A stretch of 37,620 nucleotides of DNA from JAFGSG01 sp964626055 (GTDB lineage: Bacteria; Spirochaetota; UBA4802; JAFGDQ01): assembly GCA_964626055.1 (NCBI GenBank), contig CAZVDF010000032.1, positions 1-37,620 of the forward strand. Reading direction: 5' to 3'. The notes under the pieces are model-generated. The model was not told the origin of the DNA. It did no database searches and saw only the letters and a list, made by a program, of their open reading frames with translations. A program made the translations under genes and the position numbers. Below are positions 33,934 through 37,620 of the stretch, one piece after another (the stretch's first letter is position 1; each line of letters begins with the position of its first letter).

Positions 33934-34791
33934 CTAAAAAGATCCCGCTGACTGAATTTCGCTGTTAATTATTTTTTTAACTTCTTCCGAGCCCCAGAAA
34001 TCCCAGTCGTGTGATTTTCCTTTGCCAATGCTTTCGATAAATTCTATTTTTTTAATCCCGCTTACGCGGCTTGCATCTCTTGCCTGTGCTCTGTAAATGG
34101 ACTTTTCTTCTGATAAAAGAATTATTTTGCATTTAAGTAAAGGCAGTATTCTGACCGGTTGTTCATATTCCCATTCACTTTTAGAACCGTATTCTTTCAG
34201 GTGTATTTTATATTCACTTGAATCCAGCGGAAGCGAGTCGAAGTTATATGTGCCGGACAGACATATCAGCGATTTAAGATTAATAACAAAAGGCGCGAAT
34301 TTAACGGCGCCTTCTGCGCCGGAAGATATGCCTGCCAGAATTACGGGCATGGCGTCGTATTGTTTTATCAGCTTATCGTATACGGCGCAATATATCTGCA
34401 GCTCAGGGAGCCCGCTTTCGGGACTGTATGAATAAAGGCTGATGCCTGAGTCCACAATGACAACCAATGCGTTATTCCATGATGACAATTCCTTTAATCC
34501 GAGATTCTTAATAAAGAGCTCAGGGGATTGCTTATACGGATCTCCGTCCGGTTTGTATCCATGAAAAATCCATAGAAGGAGTTCGGGATTTTGCGGAGTC
34601 AGCATATACAGGTTTCTTGAAGCCCGGGTCTTTCCCATTTTAAGTTCTGCGATATGCCTGTCCCCTGCAGATTTATTTATTGTGACCAGATCAATTTTTC
34701 CCCAGTGCTTCTTTAATGCATTGAAATCCGGTGTGTTTTTCGCGAATACCGGCCCCGTGACTAAAATAAAAGCGAGAATTACGCGTAACAT
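33934..34791 (-). CDS. Exported alpha/beta-hydrolase-fold protein
   Basis: 285 aa. A signal peptide (1 to about 17, ending VFA-K) directs export. WIFHGYKPDGD (75-84) looks like an oxyanion-hole HG motif and GISSG (154-158, S156) like the nucleophile elbow; HDWDFW near the C-terminus could hold the catalytic His. The arrangement resembles secreted esterases of the PHB depolymerase or Esterase-D type; the substrate is unknown. I chose the start at 34791 because GGGAGAG lies 5 nt upstream and the signal peptide begins there; the longer frame would start inside an inverted-repeat element. Confidence 0.7.
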   Translation of the reverse strand: MLRVILAFILVTGPVFAKNTPDFNALKKHWGKIDLVTINKSAGDRHIAELKMGKTRASRNLYMLTPQNPELLLWIFHGYKPDGDPYKQSPELFIKNLGLKELSSWNNALVVIVDSGISLYSYSPESGLPELQIYCAVYDKLIKQYDAMPVILAGISSGAEGAVKFAPFVINLKSLICLSGTYNFDSLPLDSSEYKIHLKEYGSKSEWEYEQPVRILPLLKCKIILLSEEKSIYRAQARDASRVSGIKKIEFIESIGKGKSHDWDFWGSEEVKKIINSEIQSAGSF

Positions 34792-34844
34792 TTTTGCTCT
34801 CCCTGTATTATTTGAATTCATCTTAAAATTATTTTTTATATGCT

Positions 34845-34975
34845 GATAAATTGGGATACAATACAAAATTTTCTCCGGAATCAGACCTTCCCGGTCAGTT
34901 TTTCATGAATCTGAACGCACTTACATCAGGTCTGAAAGGCGTCCTTAAAAATTTTGTATCGTATCCCAATTTATC
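34845..34975. repeat. GATAAATTGGGATAC inverted-repeat element (131 bp)
   Basis: 28-bp ends (34845-34872 and 34948-34975) are inverted repeats with one mismatch: GATAAATTGGGATACAATAC and the complement of GTATCGTATCCCAATTTATC. The interior contains CAGACC...GGTCTG. No gene lies in it. It sits upstream of the hydrolase gene. A related half lies at 37520-37555. Confidence 0.8.
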
Positions 34976-35036
34976 GTTTAATTTCTAAATGAATCAGTAA
35001 GCATGAGATGACTTTTTTTATTTTAAGCCGGAGCGT

Positions 35037-35885
35037 TTATATGTCTACTTTCATTGTGTCGTATGCAAAGGAAATATATCCAAGCCCCTCATTTTTTAAT
35101 CTGCTTTCTTCCTTTTTAAGATCGTCATAGGACACTTCCTCCCCTATATGATAAAGCACAACCCGCGAAGCTTTGAGTTTCGGAATGATTTCCAGTGTCT
35201 GCCTGTAGGTGGCTTCGGTTTTAAGGATAGGATGCCGTTCGGGAATAATCCGTTCGCCTGTAGTAAGATTTAATTCCACGATCCCCATTGGCAGAACGGC
35301 AAGATCGGCTCCCTGCGCTTCTTCAGGAGGATGCCATCCTAAAATTTCATCCATTGCTATTAATACGCGCTTCCCGCGGCATTCAAAAATAAAGGCATAT
35401 ACATAGTTTTCAGCGAGACGGAACGGCCGGACTTCCGTATCGTCTACATGGATCAGATCTCCGTCTTTTAATTCGATCATGCGGATCAATCTAACTTTTT
35501 CGAAGTATTTCAGGTGATCCCATGTTCCAAGCGTGTTCCTGAAATCCACGGCTACCTGCTCCGGCATATAGACGTCTATGGGATCGACGCGTTTCGGCCA
35601 TTGTTTAATATCGAACTTCGACTCCCATAGCCTGCGTCCCATGACATGGTCCGGATGCCAGTGCGAATAGATGCATGCCCTGATATTTTTGATCCGGGAG
35701 CGGTTCAGCTGATCTTTTATCTCTTCCGGTGTGTCGATGAGAATGTCGGGCCCGTGCACAAATACGCCCGGACCGCTGCGGCTGTAAGGTATTCCTTTTT
35801 CGCGCGCTTCTTCGCATATCCTGCAGGTACAGAACGGCTTTGGTACCGTGATAGGACCGGCTGTTCCGAGAAATTCAATTTGCAT
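35037..35885 (-). CDS. PhnP-like metallo-beta-lactamase-fold hydrolase
   Basis: 282 aa. The metal-binding SHWHPDH (74-80: H75, H77, D79, H80) is the MBL signature. The N-terminal CTCRIC (C19, C21, C24) matches the additional zinc-binding cysteines of PhnP-type phosphodiesterases. FLGTAG at the very N-terminus is also typical. PhnP cleaves cyclic phosphodiesters in phosphonate degradation; no phn genes occur here, so its substrate is open. A late HP and LYHIGEE segment may give the remaining ligands. The small membrane protein gene ends 8 bp upstream. Confidence 0.8.
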   Translation of the reverse strand: MQIEFLGTAGPITVPKPFCTCRICEEAREKGIPYSRSGPGVFVHGPDILIDTPEEIKDQLNRSRIKNIRACIYSHWHPDHVMGRRLWESKFDIKQWPKRVDPIDVYMPEQVAVDFRNTLGTWDHLKYFEKVRLIRMIELKDGDLIHVDDTEVRPFRLAENYVYAFIFECRGKRVLIAMDEILGWHPPEEAQGADLAVLPMGIVELNLTTGERIIPERHPILKTEATYRQTLEIIPKLKASRVVLYHIGEEVSYDDLKKEESRLKNEGLGYISFAYDTMKVDI

Positions 35886-35893
35886 AATGAATA

Positions 35894-36076
35894 TTATATC
35901 CCGAACTGTTTAAAAGCATAGTATACGAAAAATACAGGCCAGACGATCGATTTTAAAAATCCGAGTACGCCGCCCCAGAATCCGGCGGCATTGGAAATAA
36001 AGTAAATTGCAGCGCCGATAAAACCGAGCGCGTAAATCGTCCCCGAAGTCGCGCTTTTGTGGATTTCCTTTTTCAT
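35894..36076 (-). CDS. Small conserved membrane protein
   Basis: 60 aa, starting MKKEIHKSATSGTIYALGF. Two membrane segments (about 14-29 and 35-54). I recognise it as a widely conserved bacterial hypothetical with this same N-terminus; its role is unknown. The start at 36076 has GGAG 7 nt upstream; the in-frame ATG at 36088 lies before that site and is less likely. It is followed after 8 bp by the PhnP-like gene. Confidence 0.75.
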   Translation of the reverse strand: MKKEIHKSATSGTIYALGFIGAAIYFISNAAGFWGGVLGFLKSIVWPVFFVYYAFKQFGI

Positions 36077-36103
36077 TTTTTTCTCCATGCAGCTTAAGAA
36101 TTT

Positions 36104-36182
36104 TTAGAAGCTATCTCAAAATTTGATCATTCTATCAATAGTGCCGGCAAATAACTGAATAAAAATCAGCCAAGATGGGTAA
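36104..36182. repeat. Degenerate TTACTCA element half joined to a short dispersed repeat
   Basis: 36124-36182 keeps TGATCATTCTATC, AATAGT and a decayed TCAGCCAAGATGGGTAA end. Just before it, TTAGAAGCTATCTCAAAATT (36104-36123) recurs with two changes at 37346-37365. It lies downstream of the histone-deacetylase remnant. Confidence 0.6.
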
Positions 36183-36229
36183 ATTAATAATCATGATAAA
36201 TCGAAATACATTACTAGAATTATTGCTAA

Positions 36230-36346
36230 TTAATTCTCTGGATTAATGATTTTCATAATACCTTCGAGACGGCCTTCTGCGGCAGCCGGGTCCGACGTGT
36301 AATCGGAATTGTAATAGCGTTTATGAAATATTATTTTTATGCTCAT
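36230..36346 (-). pseudogene. 5' remnant of a histone-deacetylase-family gene
   Basis: A 38-codon frame starting at 36346 with GGGAGG 4 nt upstream reads IIFHKRYYNSDYTSDPAAAE then GRLEGI. This is the N-terminus of bacterial HDAC/acetylpolyamine amidohydrolase proteins (IIFHxR-YYxxDYTSDPAAAxGR). After MKIINPEN comes a stop and then decayed repeat sequence; the remaining 250 or more residues expected are absent. It is too short to be active. It might still be translated. Confidence 0.5.
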
Positions 36347-36365
36347 TTTCCTCCCGCACTGCTGT

Positions 36366-36548
36366 CTAGTCCATCAGATTATATTCACACGTGTCGCATA
36401 TTCTTTTTGCTTCTTCACTATCAATATTAAATGTACGCCTGATCTCTTGTAGATAACCTGATTTAAAGTATTTATTGATTTCGTAATATATTTCAAGACA
36501 GTGGATTTCATCAATATTTTTTTTGTATATTTTACAGTATCTCCCCAT
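36366..36548 (-). CDS. Small cysteine-containing protein, unknown
   Basis: 60 aa from ATG at 36548 (or 64 aa from a TTG at 36560). C5, C17, C51 and C54 (with CDTC near the C-terminus) could bind a metal or Fe-S cluster. The start overlaps closely with the stop of the TauE/SafE gene, and the HDAC remnant follows after 19 bp, so the three likely formed one transcription unit. I recognise the pattern from short hypothetical proteins but not a function. No strong ribosome-binding site. Confidence 0.55.
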   Translation of the reverse strand: MGRYCKIYKKNIDEIHCLEIYYEINKYFKSGYLQEIRRTFNIDSEEAKRICDTCEYNLMD

Positions 36549-36561
36549 TCCTTTTCTCAAT

Positions 36562-37314
36562 TCAGAAGAACATCATAAGCGCGGCAATTCCCGTCATCAC
36601 AATAACGAATATCCTGTATGCTCTTTCCGGTATTTTCCCTGTAATTGTAAATCCTATGAACGCTCCGGCAGCAATAAAGGGAATCATTATCGCGCCGAAA
36701 ACCAGAGTTGAAGGGCCGATGTTTTTCCAGAAAAATATCTGCAACGGGATCTTGACGAGATTGATGATCAGGAAAAACCAGGCCAGGGTCCCGATAAACG
36801 CGTTTTTCGGAAGGCGCATTGAGAGAAGATATATCGACATAACTGCGCCGGCTGCGTTGCCGACCATTGTAGTGAATCCGGCCAGGATCCCGGCTGCGGC
36901 GGAGAACCACCAAGTATGCGGATAAATATCCTCCCTGTCCCGGGTATCCTGCCAGATCATAAGCACAAGCAGGCCGATAACTATGCTGCCGAGCAATATC
37001 CTGAAAGCATCGTCGGATATGCTGCCGCCGACCGCAACTCCGATGAGCATTCCGCACAGTGTGCCCGGAAGAAGCTTAAGGATGTATTTTGTCTCTCCAT
37101 GACGGCGGTACCATGCGACAGCAAAGATGTCGCCAATACACAGCATGGGCACTAAAATTCCGGTTGAGGCTTTGCTTCCGAATGCAATAGCCATCATAGG
37201 GATGAAGAAGAGCAGAATGCCGCTGATGCCTGTCTTTGACATGCCTATTATCACTCCGCTTGCCATTCCCAGCGCCCACTGGTAAGTCTGTAAATGTGAA
37301 ATATCAAAGTTCAT
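36562..37314 (-). CDS. TauE/SafE (TSUP) family membrane permease
   Basis: 250 aa, seven or eight membrane segments. The N-terminal GMASGVIIGMSKTGISG and the central GGFTTMVGNAAGAVM-type repeat (AGFTTMVGNAAGAVMS, about 135-150) are the paired signatures of TSUP permeases, which export or import sulfite, sulfoacetate or other small sulfur-containing anions. The substrate cannot be fixed from sequence. The stop lies just before the start of the small cysteine protein gene. Confidence 0.88.
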   Translation of the reverse strand: MNFDISHLQTYQWALGMASGVIIGMSKTGISGILLFFIPMMAIAFGSKASTGILVPMLCIGDIFAVAWYRRHGETKYILKLLPGTLCGMLIGVAVGGSISDDAFRILLGSIVIGLLVLMIWQDTRDREDIYPHTWWFSAAAGILAGFTTMVGNAAGAVMSIYLLSMRLPKNAFIGTLAWFFLIINLVKIPLQIFFWKNIGPSTLVFGAIMIPFIAAGAFIGFTITGKIPERAYRIFVIVMTGIAALMMFF

Positions 37315-37373
37315 ATTCAGAATTTATCTTTTTCCCGGAATTTAATTAGAAGCCATCTTAAAATTAAATTTTT

Positions 37374-37502
37374 TTTCAAGGCGTAATACCTCGACGCTTG
37401 CGTCAAGGATGTAAGCCTATCGATTTGCGGAGCAAATCGATAACGCCTTGAAACATGATACCCCGCCGACACCGAAGGTGGCGGCCGGTACGTCAGTACC
37501 GG
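37374..37502. repeat. Structured non-coding block: three-stem fold plus two hairpins
   Basis: An 11-bp outer stem TTTCAAGGCGT (37374-37384) / ACGCCTTGAAA (37443-37453) encloses two hairpins: CCT-c-GACG / CGTC-a-AGG (37389-37408) and TATCGATTTGC (37418-37428) / GCAAATCGATA (37432-37442). Two further stems follow: CCGCC...GGCGG (37463-37484) and CCGGTAC (37485-37491) / GTACCGG (37496-37502). It is not a tRNA (no T-loop or acceptor end). Could be a structured RNA or a mobile palindromic unit. Confidence 0.65.
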
Positions 37503-37519
37503 AGGCTTGCCCCGGGGAA

Positions 37520-37555
37520 TTTTATTTTCTATTGTATCCCTATTTATCGTTAATT
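37520..37555. repeat. Half copy of the GATAAATTGGGATAC element
   Basis: ATTGTATCCCTATTTATCG (37531-37549) matches the right end of the element at 34845-34975 apart from a few changes. The opposite end is not recognisable. It abuts the TTACTCA element that follows. Confidence 0.5.
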
Positions 37556-37557
37556 AC

Positions 37558-37620
37558 TTACTCAGGTTAACTGACTTTTATTACACTATTTCTTAATACT
37601 ATCGATAGAATGATCAGATT
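37558..37620. repeat. TTACTCA element cut by the window end
   Basis: It starts TTACTCAGGTTAACTGAC, continues TTTTATTACACTATTTCTTA and reaches ATCGATAGAATGATCAGATT at the last base. This is the copy at 1367 in reverse, ending in the central palindrome. The other half must lie beyond base 37620. Confidence 0.85.

Noticed and set aside
37374..37453. tRNA-like fold
   Set aside because: Only three stems, no TTC T-loop, no acceptor-end arrangement and no anticodon arm of the right size.

Overview
The window comes from a moderate-GC, probably Gram-negative (diderm) bacterium: there are several lipoprotein signal peptides, a complete Liv-type ABC importer and bacterial housekeeping genes. I cannot place the phylum. 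The lipoproteins, the TPR proteins and the guaB type would fit a spirochaete-like or uncultured candidate lineage, but this is a guess. No rRNA, tRNA, phage, CRISPR or complete transposase gene was seen.

Layout. (1) 1-6.6 kb is an asparagine / Asn-tRNA block. A class II synthetase-derived, asparagine synthetase A-like gene points left. Divergent to it is a GatA-AspRS fusion, followed by a GatC-GatB fusion. Together the two fusions supply all three subunits of the GatCAB amidotransferase plus an archaeal-type AspRS carrying residues associated with non-discriminating enzymes. This amounts to a transamidosome encoded as two polypeptides, and it is the most striking feature of the window. (2) 6.8-12.1 kb, minus strand: a small lipoprotein, a very large membrane-anchored TPR protein, a second exported TPR protein and an N-formylglutamate amidohydrolase-like gene. 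(3) 12.2-13.7 kb: IMP dehydrogenase (guaB) of the type that resembles eukaryotic IMPDH. Behind it lies a non-coding run of five abutting hairpins and then a strong promoter. (4) 14.2-19.4 kb: livK-livH-livM-livG-livF branched-chain amino-acid importer, closed by a bidirectional terminator shared with a convergent OFA-family MFS transporter. (5) 21-24.9 kb: an O-methyltransferase-like gene, a YkgJ-type cysteine-cluster protein and pyrB-pyrC. (6) 25.1-33.7 kb: a 1526-aa regulator (degenerate Ser/Thr kinase, STAND-type ATPase, TPR, GAF, LuxR HTH), then three exported proteins: an internalin-like LRR lipoprotein, an unknown protein and a lipoprotein with three internal repeats. Two of these have the same 51-bp element about 50 bp ahead of their start codons. 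(7) 33.9-37.3 kb, minus strand: exported alpha/beta hydrolase, PhnP-like metallo-hydrolase, a small membrane protein, a 5' remnant of a histone-deacetylase-family gene, a small cysteine protein and a TauE/SafE permease.

The spacers are full of short non-coding repeats. I see at least four families: a TTACTCA-ended miniature element (5 copies), a C-rich element whose ends are themselves hairpins (5 copies or half copies), a CCCTCACCCC-type element (3 copies) and a GATAAATTGGGATAC-ended element. They lie inside apparent operons as well as between them, so many must be transcribed as hairpins.
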